From contig NZ_JAIGNL010000001.1 of assembly GCF_019711395.1 (NCBI RefSeq), forward strand, positions 682,001 to 746,000: 64,000 nucleotides of DNA. Reading direction: 5' to 3'. A program made the translations under genes and the position numbers. The notes under the pieces were generated by a model, which saw only the letters and a program-made list of their open reading frames with translations, did no database searches and was not told where the DNA came from. Source of the stretch: Qipengyuania xiapuensis (GTDB lineage: Bacteria; Pseudomonadota; Alphaproteobacteria; Sphingomonadales; Sphingomonadaceae). Numbering within the stretch: position 1 is the first letter of the stretch; every line of letters starts with the position of its first letter. Below are positions 25,347 through 35,359 of this stretch, in pieces.

Positions 25347-26827
25347 TGACCGACTTCACCCAGCTTGGCGTCAAGCAGATCCGCGACGGCGTGGCCGGCG
25401 GCGATTTCACCGCGCGTGAAGTGGCCGAAAGCTTCAACGCCGCCGTTGCCGCAGCTGCCGAACTCAACGCCTTCATCGTCACCACGCCCGACCATGCGCT
25501 CGCCGCGGCAGACGCCACGGACGCGAAGCGCGCCAAAGGCGAGGATCTCGGCAAGATGGGCGGCGTGCCCATCGGCATGAAGGACCTCTTCGCCACCAAG
25601 GGCGTGCAGACGACCGCTGCCAGCCACATCCTCGAAGGCTTCAAGCCCGAGTATGAAAGCACCGTCTCGCAGAACCTGTGGGATGCGGGCGCGGGCATGC
25701 TCGGCAAGCTCAATCTCGACCAGTTCGCGATGGGTTCGTCGAACGAGACCAGCTATTTCGGCAATGTCTCCTCGCCGTGGAAGAAGGACGGCACCAATGC
25801 CGCGATGAGCCCGGGCGGTTCGTCGGGCGGTTCGTCTTCCGCCGTTGCCGCGCGCATCGCGCCGGCAGCCACCGGCACCGATACCGGCGGCTCGATCCGC
25901 CAGCCCGCTGCCTTTACCGGCATTTGCGGCATCAAGCCGACCTATGGCCGCTGCAGCCGCTGGGGCGTCGTCGCCTTTGCAAGCAGCCTTGACCAGGCAG
26001 GCCCAATGGCGCGCTCGGTCGAAGACTGTGCGATCATGCTCGAGGCTATGGCCGGGTTCGATCCCAAGGACGCGACGTCATTGCAGATGGATGTGCCCAA
26101 CTGGGAAGCGGCGCTGTCCGCAGACCTGAAGGGCAAGAAGATCGGTATCCCGAAGGAATACCGGATGGACGGCACCGACCAGGCGATCCTCGACAGCTGG
26201 GAGCAGGGCAAGGCCATGCTGCGCGATGCTGGCGCGGAGATCGTCGACGTCTCGCTGCCGCACACGAAATACGCGCTTCCCGCCTATTACATCATCGCTC
26301 CGGCAGAAGCCTCGTCGAACCTCGCGCGCTATGACGGCGTGCGTTACGGACTGCGCGACCTGCCCGAAGGTGCAGGCCTGCAGGACATGTATGCCGCCAC
26401 CCGCGCTGCCGGTTTTGGCGACGAGGTCAAGCGCCGCGTGCTGATCGGGACCTATGTTCTCAGCGCCGGTTTCTACGATGCCTATTACACGCAGGCGCAG
26501 AAGATCCGTACGCTGGTCGCGCAGGACTTCGAGAAGGCGTTCGAGCAGTGCGACGTGATCCTCGCGCCCACGACGCCGACCGCCAGCTTCCCGCTTGGTT
26601 CGCTCAACGACGATCCGCTGACGATGTATCTGAACGACGTCTTCGCCGTTCCCGCATCGCTTGCAGGACTTCCCGCGATGAGCGTTCCGGCAACGATCAA
26701 CGAGGACGGGCTCCCGCTCGGCCTCCAGATCGTGGGCAAGCCGTTCGACGAGCAGGGCGTGCTCAACGCCGGTCTCGCGATCCAGCAGCGCGCCGGGTTC
26801 GAAGCGCAGCCGGAGAAATGGTGGTGA
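25346..26827 (+). CDS. gatA: Asp-tRNA(Asn)/Glu-tRNA(Gln) amidotransferase subunit A
   Basis: GatA hydrolyses glutamine and passes ammonia to the transamidation site. At 493 residues it shows the amidase signature: Lys in [14 protein letters not shown], the cis-Ser in [15 protein letters not shown] and the nucleophile Ser in [10 protein letters not shown], together the Ser-cisSer-Lys triad. It overlaps gatC by one base and the fkbM gene by ten bases. Confidence 0.97.
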   Translation: MTDFTQLGVKQIRDGVAGGDFTAREVAESFNAAVAAAAELNAFIVTTPDHALAAADATDAKRAKGEDLGKMGGVPIGMKDLFATKGVQTTAASHILEGFKPEYESTVSQNLWDAGAGMLGKLNLDQFAMGSSNETSYFGNVSSPWKKDGTNAAMSPGGSSGGSSSAVAARIAPAATGTDTGGSIRQPAAFTGICGIKPTYGRCSRWGVVAFASSLDQAGPMARSVEDCAIMLEAMAGFDPKDATSLQMDVPNWEAALSADLKGKKIGIPKEYRMDGTDQAILDSWEQGKAMLRDAGAEIVDVSLPHTKYALPAYYIIAPAEASSNLARYDGVRYGLRDLPEGAGLQDMYAATRAAGFGDEVKRRVLIGTYVLSAGFYDAYYTQAQKIRTLVAQDFEKAFEQCDVILAPTTPTASFPLGSLNDDPLTMYLNDVFAVPASLAGLPAMSVPATINEDGLPLGLQIVGKPFDEQGVLNAGLAIQQRAGFEAQPEKWW

Positions 26828-27600
26828 GCTTGAAAGGCGGCGCCCTCGACGCCGCCAAGGACCTGCTTCGCGGCGGGCCGATCTTCACTGCCAAGGCGGT
26901 TTTCGGAAAAAGCCTTCCGCTCGGCAGGGGCGAGAGCATTTCGGTACGCCCGGGCACGAGCGACGTTGAAGTCGTCCGCCAGGTCTGGCGCGACGAGCAA
27001 TATGTCATCCCGCAGGACGAACAGCTTGCCCGCCTCAAGCGCTTCGAAGCGGCCATTCGTTCGCGCGGCAAGGTGCCGGTGATCGTCGATGCCGGGGCCA
27101 ACATCGGCGCGGCGGCCCTCTGGTTCGCCCGTGAGTGGCCCGAGGCGCGCATCGTGGCCGTCGAACCCGATGCGGCCAACGTGGCCATGGCGCAAAAGAA
27201 CTGCGCGGGCTGTGAACGCATCGAGGTCGTCGAGGCGGCGATCGGCGGCGAGGCCGGTTTCGTCTCGGTCGACAGCGAGGTGGAAGCCTATGCAGTCACC
27301 ACCAAGCGCGCCGACAGCGGCTGCCGCGTGGTCACCGTCGAGGATTGCGTCGCCAAGGTCGAAGGTGGCGAATTGTTCGCGGTGAAGGTCGATATCGAGG
27401 GTTTCGAAGACGATCTTTTCGCCGCGAATACCGGCTGGCTTGACCGCGCCGCGCTGGTCTATATCGAACCACACGATCACATCTTCCCCGGCAGGGGCAC
27501 GAGCAGGAATTTCCAGGCGGAAATGGGCAGGCGCAATTTCGACCTGCTGATCAGGGGCGAGAACCTGGTCTACATCCGCCGCGAGGAGGGCAGGCGATGA
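26818..27600 (+). CDS. FkbM-family SAM-dependent methyltransferase
   Basis: This 260-residue protein has the FkbM pattern: SAM motif [20 protein letters not shown], an acidic strand end in AVEPDAANV, and the FkbM C-terminal core [12 protein letters not shown]. FkbM enzymes usually O-methylate sugars or small molecules. The start is ATG at 26818, ten bases inside gatA; GTG at 26821 and 26824 are alternatives. It sits between gatA and gatB, where no methyltransferase belongs to the GatCAB complex, so its link is operonic only. Confidence 0.85.
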   Translation: MVVSLKGGALDAAKDLLRGGPIFTAKAVFGKSLPLGRGESISVRPGTSDVEVVRQVWRDEQYVIPQDEQLARLKRFEAAIRSRGKVPVIVDAGANIGAAALWFAREWPEARIVAVEPDAANVAMAQKNCAGCERIEVVEAAIGGEAGFVSVDSEVEAYAVTTKRADSGCRVVTVEDCVAKVEGGELFAVKVDIEGFEDDLFAANTGWLDRAALVYIEPHDHIFPGRGTSRNFQAEMGRRNFDLLIRGENLVYIRREEGRR

Positions 27601-27938
27601 TGAGAAATTGCGTCCATTCGCTCGCGAGCATTGCCGCGTTGCTATCGCTTTCCGCTTGCTCGACCGGTGGCATCCCCGGGTCGGTGCCGATGCAGGCCAC
27701 CTTCAGTGATACTAGCGAAAAACCCCCGCAGGAACTGGCCCAGTGTATCGCGACGGAACTCGGCGAGGATGCGAAAGTCGGTTTCGAGGATGGCGCCTAT
27801 ATCGTCTGGCGGCCGCGCGGCGTTGGTGCGCTGCGCTACCGGGTGATTGAGAAAATCGAAGGCGACGGCTCGATCGTCGAATATGACAGTGAACTCGGCC
27901 GTGGCGCCGAGCTCGACAAGATCAGGAATTGCACATGA
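27597..27938 (+). CDS. Small lipoprotein of unknown function
   Basis: This 113-residue protein has a signal sequence with lipobox LSACS (Cys at about residue 21). The mature part holds [13 protein letters not shown] and [18 protein letters not shown], a short mixed alpha/beta domain with two more cysteines (in AQC and RNC). It begins in the stop of fkbM (ATGA) and ends over the gatB start (ATGA), so it is translationally coupled on both sides. Function unknown. Confidence 0.75.
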   Translation: MMRNCVHSLASIAALLSLSACSTGGIPGSVPMQATFSDTSEKPPQELAQCIATELGEDAKVGFEDGAYIVWRPRGVGALRYRVIEKIEGDGSIVEYDSELGRGAELDKIRNCT

Positions 27939-29434
27939 GTACTTATCGCATCCAGGGTGCAACCGGCGAATGGGAGGTCGTGATCGGCCTCGAAGTCCAT
28001 GCGCAGGTGACTTCCAACGCCAAGCTATTCTCGGGTGCTTCGACCGCATTCGGTGCAGAACCGAATACGCAGGTCAGCCTCGTCGATGCGGCGATGCCAG
28101 GGATGCTGCCGGTCCCCAACCGTGAATGCATCCGCCAGGCGGTGCGCACCGGCATGGCGATCGAAGCGCAGATCAACAAGTGGAGCCGGTTCGACCGCAA
28201 GAACTACTTCTACGCCGACTTGCCGCAGGGCTACCAGATCAGCCAGCTTTACCACCCCATCGTGGGTGAGGGGCAGCTTCACATCGAGGCCGACGAGAAG
28301 GCCGGCATTCCCGAAGACAAGATCATCGGTATCGAGCGCATCCACGTCGAGCAGGACGCGGGCAAGCTGATGCACGACCAGCACCCGACCATGTCCTACG
28401 TCGACCTCAACCGCGTCGGCATCGCGCTGATGGAGATCGTCTCCAAGCCCGACATGCGCAGCCCTGCGGAGGCAGGCGCCTATGTCCGCAAGCTGCGTTC
28501 GATCCTGCGTTATGTCGGTTCGTGCGACGGCAACATGGAAGAGGGCTCGATGCGCGCCGACGTGAACGTGTCGGTTCGCCGCCCGGGCGAGGAATTCGGC
28601 ACGCGTACCGAGACCAAGAACGTGAACTCGGTGCGCTTCGTGATGCAGGTCATCGAATACGAAGCCAACCGCCAGGTCGACGTGATCGAGAACGGCGGCA
28701 CGGTCGATCAGGAAACGCGCCTGTTCGATCCGAACACGGGCACCACGCGGACCATGCGCTCGAAGGAAGATGCGCATGACTATCGCTACTTCCCCGATCC
28801 CGACCTTCTGCCGCTGGAACTGGAAGACAGCTTCATCGAGGACTGCCGCGCCTCGCTGCCCGAGCTGCCCGACGCCAAGCGTGCGCGCTACGAGAATGAG
28901 CTGGGCCTCACGCCCTACAACGCCCGCGAACTGACCGCCGAAGTCGAGACTTTCGGTCGCTTCGAAACGCTGCTGGCGGCGACCGCTGCCAAGATCGGCA
29001 AGCCCGAGGCAAAGGTCGCGACCCAGGTAGCCAACTGGGCGCTCTCGGTCGCACCGGGTGTCGCCAAGTCGCTGGGTGACGAGGCGGACATGGCGAACGC
29101 CACCGCCGAAGCGCAGGCCAGCATCCTCGCCATGCAGGACAAGGGCGAAATCTCGGGCGGACAGGCCAAGGAGATCTACGAATTCGTCCTCAAGGACGGC
29201 GGCGATCCCGAAGCCATTGCCGATGAAAAGGGCCTCAAGCAGGTCAGCGATACCGGTGCCATCGAGGCAGCGATCGATGAAATCCTCGCCAATAACGAGG
29301 ACAAGGTCGAGCAGTATCGCGGCGGCAAGGACAAGCTGTTCGGCTTCTTCGTCGGCCAGACGATGAAGGCGATGCAGGGCAAGGCAAACCCGGCGGTCGT
29401 CAACCAGATCCTCAAGTCGAAACTCGACGGCTAA
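27935..29434 (+). CDS. gatB: Asp-tRNA(Asn)/Glu-tRNA(Gln) amidotransferase subunit B
   Basis: GatB binds tRNA and activates the misacylated amino acid. The 499-residue protein begins [20 protein letters not shown], the family opening with the VIGLEVHAQ motif, continues with [13 protein letters not shown], and ends in a YqeY-like helical domain. The start at 27935 overlaps the lipoprotein stop; TTG at 27929 is less likely. The GatCAB genes are complete but split by two unrelated genes. Confidence 0.97.
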   Translation: MSTYRIQGATGEWEVVIGLEVHAQVTSNAKLFSGASTAFGAEPNTQVSLVDAAMPGMLPVPNRECIRQAVRTGMAIEAQINKWSRFDRKNYFYADLPQGYQISQLYHPIVGEGQLHIEADEKAGIPEDKIIGIERIHVEQDAGKLMHDQHPTMSYVDLNRVGIALMEIVSKPDMRSPAEAGAYVRKLRSILRYVGSCDGNMEEGSMRADVNVSVRRPGEEFGTRTETKNVNSVRFVMQVIEYEANRQVDVIENGGTVDQETRLFDPNTGTTRTMRSKEDAHDYRYFPDPDLLPLELEDSFIEDCRASLPELPDAKRARYENELGLTPYNARELTAEVETFGRFETLLAATAAKIGKPEAKVATQVANWALSVAPGVAKSLGDEADMANATAEAQASILAMQDKGEISGGQAKEIYEFVLKDGGDPEAIADEKGLKQVSDTGAIEAAIDEILANNEDKVEQYRGGKDKLFGFFVGQTMKAMQGKANPAVVNQILKSKLDG

Positions 29435-29535
29435 CTAAAGCGGTAGAAGGCCCCCTTTATTGAGTTGACCATTATACGATTGCGGCTAGTTCTATCCGCG
29501 GATCGTAAGTTCAATTCTTTAACAGGGGGTCGCTA

Positions 29536-30126
29536 ATGGGGTTTTCCCGTCTAGCCCTGCTTGCCTTGCCGCTTTCCGTGGCAGCGCAGGCGCAATACGT
29601 CGATGAACCGCTGCCTCAGCGGGAATTTACCGAAGCTCAGATCGAAGCCGTGGCCATGCCCGCGCTGGAGTTCGACATGGCCGAAGCCAATGTCGACGAT
29701 TTCGAGAAGTATTTCTACTTCCACCGTCCGGAAACCGATTTCGCGACTGCCTACTACGACATCACCGAATGTGATGCGCTGGCCAGCGGCATCAGCTTCT
29801 ATGCCGGCCCGACTGCGGGCGACATGGCGTCGAACATGCTGCAGTACGGCGTCGTCGCAGGTGCCATCGGTGGCGCCATCGGCGGTCTCATGGCCGACGC
29901 CATTTTCGGCTCGGGCGAGCGCCGCAAGCAGCGTCGCCTGAACATGCGTAACTGCATGTTCTACAAGGGTTATGACCGCTACGGCCTCGAAAAGGACCTG
30001 TGGCAGGAATTCAACTTCGAGGAAGGCCTCGGCAAGACCGAGGAAACCGAGCGCGAAAACAAGCTGCTGATGCAGGCACGCGTCGCATCGGGCCCGCAGC
30101 CCGAGCAGGAAAGGCTGGCACCATGA
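29536..30126 (+). CDS. Exported protein with glycine-zipper segment
   Basis: This 196-residue protein has a short signal peptide (MGFSRLALLALPLSVAAQAQ) and a glycine-zipper membrane segment GVVAGAIGGAIGGLMADAI (about residues 105-123). Conserved-looking cysteines are at about residue 79 and 140, the latter within RNCMFYKGYDRYGLEKDLW. The C-terminus is acidic and charged. The zipper suggests insertion in the outer membrane or oligomerisation. AGGGGG lies ahead of the ATG. Its TGA overlaps the next gene (ATGA). No named family was recognised. Confidence 0.75.
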   Translation: MGFSRLALLALPLSVAAQAQYVDEPLPQREFTEAQIEAVAMPALEFDMAEANVDDFEKYFYFHRPETDFATAYYDITECDALASGISFYAGPTAGDMASNMLQYGVVAGAIGGAIGGLMADAIFGSGERRKQRRLNMRNCMFYKGYDRYGLEKDLWQEFNFEEGLGKTEETERENKLLMQARVASGPQPEQERLAP

Positions 30127-31145
30127 ACATCATCCACAAACTGATTGCCGCCGCTTCCGCCAGCCTCGCGCTGGCCGCCGCTGCTCCCGCCGCTGCGCAG
30201 GAAGTCGAGTACGATGCCATCGAGGAAAAGAACCTCCTCAAGGGCAAGGCCTCGATCGAAGCCGACAAGGGCTACATCCTTCTCACGCTGCCCGCCCGAG
30301 GCAATGGCATTTTCGTGAAAACCCCCGATGCCGATGACATCGCGGAATATAACGAAGAGTGGGAAGAGAAGTACGAGAAGGCTGCCGAGCGCTATGCCAA
30401 GAAGCTCAAGAGCTATGAGCAGCAGCTCGAATATTGGGAGCGTCAGCGCCGCAAGCGTACCGCACGCCCTGAAAAGCCGGAGGAAGTGACCCGCGAGACC
30501 TTCAGCATCGGCGATATCGAGCGTCGCATGCTGGTTTCGTTCGGCCCGCAGTACGTGTTCTCGAAGGACACGGATGGCGAGAAGAGCTATTCCTACATGA
30601 TCCAGGTCGAGCCGGGCACCTACACCTATTACGGTCCGATCTTCCTGATGCCCAACGGGCAGACCATGGGCACCTGCTATTGCATGGGCTCGGTGAAGTT
30701 CGAAGTTGGCGCCGGCGAGATCACCGATCTCGGCACTTTCATGGCACAGGATTGGGCCAGCGACGAGGACATGCAAATGGCGACCGTCGGCTATGAACCG
30801 ATGGGCCGCGATCCGCAGCCGGTCGAGTACCCGACCTTCGCCAGCCTCGCCGACTACAATGTTGTTCCTGCCGACCTGCGCGCCGCCGGCAAGATGAACA
30901 ACTTCTTCGGCATCCTGATCGGTCGCCACCCGCCGGTCGAAGGCGTGCTCGCCTACGACCGCGACCGCGTGATCGACGTGAAGGAAGCCGAGGCCATCGC
31001 TGCGATGGAAGCCGAGGCCGAAGCCCTTGCGGAAGCGGCCGAGGCTGTCGCCGAAGCCGCCGAAGCGATCGAGGATGCAGAAGCAGCCCTCGGCGAAGTG
31101 GTGGCAGAGAGCGCTGCAGAAACGGCTGCCGGTTCGGAAAACTGA
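30123..31145 (+). CDS. Exported protein with beta domain between charged helices
   Basis: This 340-residue protein has an N-terminal signal peptide ending APAAAQEV. A charged coiled-coil (about residues 72-115, rich in Glu, Lys, Tyr and Arg) is followed by a beta domain with VEPGTYTYYGPIFLMPNG and GTCYCMGSVKFEVGAGEITD. A long Ala/Glu-rich helix (287-335) forms the tail. The family is not recognised. The tight overlap with the glycine-zipper gene suggests a two-component envelope element. A terminator follows at 31171. Confidence 0.75.
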   Translation: MNIIHKLIAAASASLALAAAAPAAAQEVEYDAIEEKNLLKGKASIEADKGYILLTLPARGNGIFVKTPDADDIAEYNEEWEEKYEKAAERYAKKLKSYEQQLEYWERQRRKRTARPEKPEEVTRETFSIGDIERRMLVSFGPQYVFSKDTDGEKSYSYMIQVEPGTYTYYGPIFLMPNGQTMGTCYCMGSVKFEVGAGEITDLGTFMAQDWASDEDMQMATVGYEPMGRDPQPVEYPTFASLADYNVVPADLRAAGKMNNFFGILIGRHPPVEGVLAYDRDRVIDVKEAEAIAAMEAEAEALAEAAEAVAEAAEAIEDAEAALGEVVAESAAETAAGSEN

Positions 31146-31170
31146 CGAACCCGGCATGACAGCCAATCAG

Positions 31171-31205
31171 GGGCACCGCGGGCACAGCGCTCGCGGTGCC
31201 CTTTT
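31171..31205 (+). terminator. Rho-independent terminator
   Basis: GGGCACCGCG (31171-31180) pairs with CGCGGTGCCC (31192-31201), then TTTT. It ends the two-gene unit of exported proteins. Confidence 0.8.
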
Positions 31206-31347
31206 CATTGCATGCGAGACGCTGGCCGTGCCCCGTCGGCTCTTCGACGAACGACAAGGTTCGCGGCTTGCGACGGGACGCCGATAGCCCTAGCGTCGGG
31301 CCAGCCCGCGCGAGGGGTCGCGCGTAATCTGAGGGACTTTTTCAAAA

Positions 31348-33510
31348 ATGCGTAAATCCGCCACTGTCGCCGCCCTGCTGGCGTGCGCCGCTTCTGCGCC
31401 GCTTGCCGCCAAGGAAGGCATGTTCACGCCCGATCAGCTGCCCGAAATCGCCGAGGACCTGCGTGAAACCGGCCTCGAGATCGACGCCGACGCGCTGTCC
31501 GACCTTACCGGCTTCCCGATGGGCGCAGTCGTTTCGCTGGGCGGATGCTCGGCAAGCTTCGTGTCGGAAATCGGTCTTGTGGTCACCAACCACCACTGTG
31601 CACGCGGTTCGGTGCAGTACAACTCGACCGCCGAGAACAACTATCTCGAGAACGGCTTCCTCGCGAAGGCTTTCGAAGAGGAACTGCCCGCAGCTCCCGG
31701 CTCGCGCATTTACGTCACCACCGCCCTGTCGGACGTGACCGACCGCGTGCGTGACGGCATCGACGCTATGACACCGACCGAGCGCTACGACGCAATCGAA
31801 CAGCGCCGCAAGGACATCACCGCCGAGTGCGAAGAGAAGGCCGGCTACCGCTGCCAGGTCGCCAGCTTCTACGGCGGCGCGCAGTACAAGCTGATCGAAC
31901 GCCTCGAAATCCGCGACGTGCGCATCGTCTATGCTCCGGCCGACAGCATCGGCAAATACGGCGGCGACATCGACAACTGGATGTGGCCGCGCCACACCGG
32001 CGACTTCGCCTTCTACCGCGCCTATGTCGCGCCCGACGGTTCGGCTGCCGACTATTCGGAAGACAACGTCCCCTACGAGCCCGAGCATCACCTCAAGGTG
32101 AGCGCATCGGGCCTGAAGGAAGGCGATTTCGTGATGGCTGCCGGCTATCCGGGTTCGACCTCGCGCTATGCGACGCTGGCCGAGGTGGAAAACACTTTCA
32201 GCTGGTCCTACCCGACCTACGTCACGCTGGTGAACGACTGGATCGACACGATCGAGGAAGCCGCACCCGAAGGTTCGGACGCGCGCGTGAAGTACGAATC
32301 GCTTCTCGCCGGCCTCAACAACTTCGAGAAGAACACCCGCGGCCAGCTCGAAGGCGCACGCCGCGTCGGCCTCGTCGAGCGCCGTGCGGAGCGTGAAGAA
32401 GCGCTTGCCGCATGGATCGCTGCCGACGACAGCCGCGCCGCCTATGGCGAGGCGATTGCCGGCCTGCAGGCGCTCTCGGAAGAAAGTGCGACCAAGGCCC
32501 GCCAGGCCTTCTGGTACAATTTCGCGACGCGCCCGACGCTGCTCTCGACCGCTCAGCGCCTCTACCGCCTCGCGCATGAGCGCCAGAAGGAAGACGCGCT
32601 TCGCGATCCCGGCTTCCAGGACCGCGACATGACCTTCTTCCGCCAAGGCATGCAGGCGATCGACCGTCGCTACGATGCCTCGGTCGACAAGGCGCAGTGG
32701 CTGCTGTTCCTCGATACCTACATGGACGAGCCAGCGGGCAACCGCGTCGCCGTGTTCGACGAGGCGCTCGGCCTCAATGCCGATCTCGACGAAGCCGCGC
32801 TGTCGGCCAAGCTCGACGCTTACTATGCCGGTACAACGCTGGGCGATGTCGACACGCGCCTCGCGCTGATGGAGGCGACCCCGGCCGAGCTCGAAGCGCT
32901 CGACGATCCGTTCATGCAGCTTGCCGTTGCGCTCTACGAATACGAGCGCGGCCTCGAAGCCGAAGGCGAGGAACGCGCCGGCCGCGCACAGGCGCTTCGT
33001 CCGGCCTATATGGAAGCGATCACCCAGTGGCAGCGCAGCCAGGGCCTGCTGACCTATCCCGATGCGAACTCGACGCTTCGCGTGACCTACGGCACCGTGC
33101 TCGGCGGTTCGCCCAAGGATGGCATGGCCTACCTTCCGTTCACCACGCTCGAGGGCATTCTCGAGAAGGACATGGGCGAGGATCCTTTCAACGCACCCGA
33201 ACGCCAGCTTCAGGAAATCCGCGAGAAGGACTACGGCAAGTATTACTCGGCCGAGGTCGGCTCGGTGCCGGTGAACTTCCTTTCGGACCTCGACAGCACC
33301 GGCGGCAATAGCGGCTCGGCGACGCTCAACGCGCGCGCCGAACTGGTCGGCCTGCTGTTCGACGGTACGTTCGAAAGCGTCAATTCGGACTGGGACTTCG
33401 ATCCGCGCACCACGCGCACGATCCATGTCGACACCCGCTACATGCTGTGGGTGATGGACAAGGTCGACGGCGCGCAGGGGCTGATCGAAGAATTGGACGT
33501 GGTCGACTAA
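31348..33510 (+). CDS. S46-family dipeptidyl-peptidase (DPP7/DPP11-like)
   Basis: This 720-residue periplasmic serine exopeptidase removes N-terminal dipeptides. A short signal peptide ends about SAPLAAKEG. The chymotrypsin-fold catalytic His lies in VVTNHHCARGS (about residue 81) and the nucleophile Ser in TGGNSGSATLN (about residue 655), with the helical cap between. S46 enzymes support growth on peptides, and the specificity (DPP7 versus DPP11) cannot be read. It is alone on the strand, with a terminator at 33535. Confidence 0.92.
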   Translation: MRKSATVAALLACAASAPLAAKEGMFTPDQLPEIAEDLRETGLEIDADALSDLTGFPMGAVVSLGGCSASFVSEIGLVVTNHHCARGSVQYNSTAENNYLENGFLAKAFEEELPAAPGSRIYVTTALSDVTDRVRDGIDAMTPTERYDAIEQRRKDITAECEEKAGYRCQVASFYGGAQYKLIERLEIRDVRIVYAPADSIGKYGGDIDNWMWPRHTGDFAFYRAYVAPDGSAADYSEDNVPYEPEHHLKVSASGLKEGDFVMAAGYPGSTSRYATLAEVENTFSWSYPTYVTLVNDWIDTIEEAAPEGSDARVKYESLLAGLNNFEKNTRGQLEGARRVGLVERRAEREEALAAWIAADDSRAAYGEAIAGLQALSEESATKARQAFWYNFATRPTLLSTAQRLYRLAHERQKEDALRDPGFQDRDMTFFRQGMQAIDRRYDASVDKAQWLLFLDTYMDEPAGNRVAVFDEALGLNADLDEAALSAKLDAYYAGTTLGDVDTRLALMEATPAELEALDDPFMQLAVALYEYERGLEAEGEERAGRAQALRPAYMEAITQWQRSQGLLTYPDANSTLRVTYGTVLGGSPKDGMAYLPFTTLEGILEKDMGEDPFNAPERQLQEIREKDYGKYYSAEVGSVPVNFLSDLDSTGGNSGSATLNARAELVGLLFDGTFESVNSDWDFDPRTTRTIHVDTRYMLWVMDKVDGAQGLIEELDVVD

Positions 33511-33534
33511 GCCACGGCCTCCTGCAAACATGAA

Positions 33535-33563
33535 GGGCCGCCGGTGAAAATCGGCGGCCCTTT
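33535..33563 (+). terminator. Rho-independent terminator after the S46 peptidase
   Basis: GGGCCGCCG (33535-33543) pairs with CGGCGGCCC (33552-33560), followed by TTT. The gene at 33597 follows 34 bases later. Confidence 0.8.
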
Positions 33564-33596
33564 GTGTTTCAGGCGAAACGGGATAGCCTTGCCGAC

Positions 33597-33833
33597 ATGA
33601 AATGGCTCTTCATCGTCTTCGTGGTGCTCTACGCACTGGCGCTTTTCCTGCTGGCAGTGGGCACATTCGGCTGGTTCGGGCAGGAGCAGGATCCGCTTTC
33701 GGGCGTCTTCCTGATGCCGCTCGGCCTACCTTGGAACATCCTGGGCGACAGGCTGGGGCTGGGCGGACCACTGCTCGCGATCCTTTCGCCGGCCATCAAT
33801 GCGGCGACCCTCTACTGGCTCTGGAAGCGCTGA
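33597..33833 (+). CDS. Small membrane protein of 78 residues
   Basis: The protein starts MKWLFIVFVVLYALALFLLA with a membrane helix, then a short loop GWFGQEQDPLSGVFLMPLGL and a second helix near GPLLAILSPAINAATLYW. No family was recognised. The ATG at 33597 is chosen over the upstream in-frame start 33564, which overlaps the terminator. It converges on the exported-protein operon with a six-base gap. Confidence 0.65.
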   Translation: MKWLFIVFVVLYALALFLLAVGTFGWFGQEQDPLSGVFLMPLGLPWNILGDRLGLGGPLLAILSPAINAATLYWLWKR

Positions 33834-33839
33834 GCGAGT

Positions 33840-34373
33840 TCAGCGACTGGCGGCAGGCTCGACCCGGCTGACCGGGGCAGCCTTTCCCAGCTCCTGCATG
33901 TGCTCGTCCGCTTCCTTCAGTATGCCCATGAAAGCTACGTAGTCTTCATCGAGGCAGCCCGAATTCCAGGCGATTTCCGTTGTCGTGGCGCCGCGCGTCA
34001 TGCGCAGCGTCCCGTAGGCCGCGTCGGTCATGAAATTCTCGCAGTCCTGCGAATCCGGGGCAGGATCGGGCAGCCTTTCGAGGATCGTTTCCAGTTCGGT
34101 GTAATTCGAAACCTCGGGCTCGATCTCGTGCCAGGCCTGCGCCGCAGGCACATTGGGCAGCTGGCCATCCTCGCGAACCGCTTCGGTCCAGCTTCCACCG
34201 CCATTAGGCAGGATACGCCAGGACGACATCGGTGCGCCCCAGCTCTTCACCTCGAACTCGACGAAATCCCACGGGCCTTCTTGGGCGCTGCCTTGTGCAT
34301 GGAGTGCTGTCGCGGAACCGAGCACGGACAGTCCCGCGACGAGGATCAGGCGGGCAGTTGTCTCAGCGATCAT
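33840..34373 (-). CDS. Exported protein of unknown function
   Basis: This 177-residue protein has a signal peptide (MIAETTARLILVAGLSVLGS, cleavage near ALHAQ). The mature domain has WDFVEFEVKSWGAPMSSWRI and two cysteines, in DCENFMTD and NSGCLDED. It is the last gene of the five-gene minus-strand operon, and its start lies 11 bases inside the META-domain gene. No known family was recognised. Confidence 0.7.
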   Translation of the reverse strand: MIAETTARLILVAGLSVLGSATALHAQGSAQEGPWDFVEFEVKSWGAPMSSWRILPNGGGSWTEAVREDGQLPNVPAAQAWHEIEPEVSNYTELETILERLPDPAPDSQDCENFMTDAAYGTLRMTRGATTTEIAWNSGCLDEDYVAFMGILKEADEHMQELGKAAPVSRVEPAASR

Positions 34374-34824
34374 AGGACCGTTCGAAGATGTAGGTCGCGT
34401 CACGCGTGATCACGCGCAACCGACCCGTTCGCGGCGCGATTTCGAAGTCGGTGGCCGATGGCAGTTCGGCGGCCATCTGCTCCCCGAAACTCGGGCGCGG
34501 GCAGAATGCGCGCGTCGAGGTCATTCCGCTAATGACGATAGTCCCGCTATCCGGACCCGTCTCGCGCGCGCTCCAGCGCCCTTGTCCGCGGTTGCAGTCC
34601 AACTGGGCGTAGAGGGCACCGTCGCTTTCGAACGTGATCCCGTGGCGCTCGCGCAGATCGGGGTCGAGACGGGTCGAAACACCGTTTTCCCTGATCGCGA
34701 AAAGCGACCAGCTCGTGTCGTCGAGAACCGTTTCCTCGCCCAAGCCTGGAATTCCCTCGCAGGCTGGCAGCAAGAGCGCAGCTGCTCCCAGCATGAGGAC
34801 TGTGTTCAACCTGCGTCTGGCCAT
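34363..34824 (-). CDS. META/HslJ-domain lipoprotein
   Basis: This 153-residue lipoprotein has a lipobox LLLPACEG (Cys22) and a META-type domain: LDDTSWSLFAIRENGVST, ITFESDGALYAQLDCNRGQG and STRAFCPRPSFGEQM. HslJ proteins of this domain are envelope proteins of unclear function, linked in E. coli to heat and novobiocin tolerance. It is the fourth gene of the operon, overlapping its downstream neighbour by 11 bases. Confidence 0.85.
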   Translation of the reverse strand: MARRRLNTVLMLGAAALLLPACEGIPGLGEETVLDDTSWSLFAIRENGVSTRLDPDLRERHGITFESDGALYAQLDCNRGQGRWSARETGPDSGTIVISGMTSTRAFCPRPSFGEQMAAELPSATDFEIAPRTGRLRVITRDATYIFERSYDR

Positions 34825-34847
34825 GCTGGCCTCCCTCGTTTGTCGGT

Positions 34848-35336
34848 TTACCCCCCGGTGATCAGGGCATCGACGACGACATATGTTTCAGGTCCGTATG
34901 AGATCGTGACCTGGTCACCGTCGCGCGTGGTCTTGAATTCCCATCCGGCCGATCCGTCCGCCTGTGCGCTATCCGCGCCATAGGGGGTGGTGCCGTTGAA
35001 GAAGATCGCGCGCTTGCGCCCGTCGGGCTTGGTCACTTCGACCAGATGTGTGCCGTCTTCGCCCCAGTTGCGTTTGACGCCGGCGTTGCAGCTCTGTTCG
35101 GGCGGAGCGTTGTCGAACCCGCAGGGCATGATGGTGGTGGCATTGTAGTCCGTACCGGCGACGGTCGCATCGCCTTCGCCATAGGCCGGTTGCTCATCGG
35201 CGGGTTCTTCTGCCGTGTCCGCCACTTCAGCGCTTGCGGCAGTTTCGTCCGTCGCATCGGCTTCGGAAGTCGCGGCGCCATCGCCGCATGCGGCAAGGGT
35301 CAGCGACAGGGCGGAGGTGACAAGTACAATCCTCAT
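34848..35336 (-). CDS. Lipoprotein with acidic linker, unknown function
   Basis: This 162-residue lipoprotein starts MRIVLVTSALSLTLAACGDG with lipobox LAAC, then an acidic Glu/Ala/Asp-rich linker (about residues 25-60), then a compact domain with NATTIMPCGFDNAPPEQSC, GTTPYGADS and YGPETYVVVDALITGG. The two Cys of the domain could form a disulfide. The start at 35336 removes a nonsense-like upstream extension. Third gene of the operon. Confidence 0.75.
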   Translation of the reverse strand: MRIVLVTSALSLTLAACGDGAATSEADATDETAASAEVADTAEEPADEQPAYGEGDATVAGTDYNATTIMPCGFDNAPPEQSCNAGVKRNWGEDGTHLVEVTKPDGRKRAIFFNGTTPYGADSAQADGSAGWEFKTTRDGDQVTISYGPETYVVVDALITGG

Positions 35337-35359
35337 GGTGGTAATTCCTCCCAGTCGTA

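Noticed and set aside
31342-33531. Long open frame (729 codons) antisense to the S46 peptidase
   Set aside because: It is the mirror of a clear peptidase gene in high-GC codon usage; its translation has no family features and its length mirrors the sense gene.
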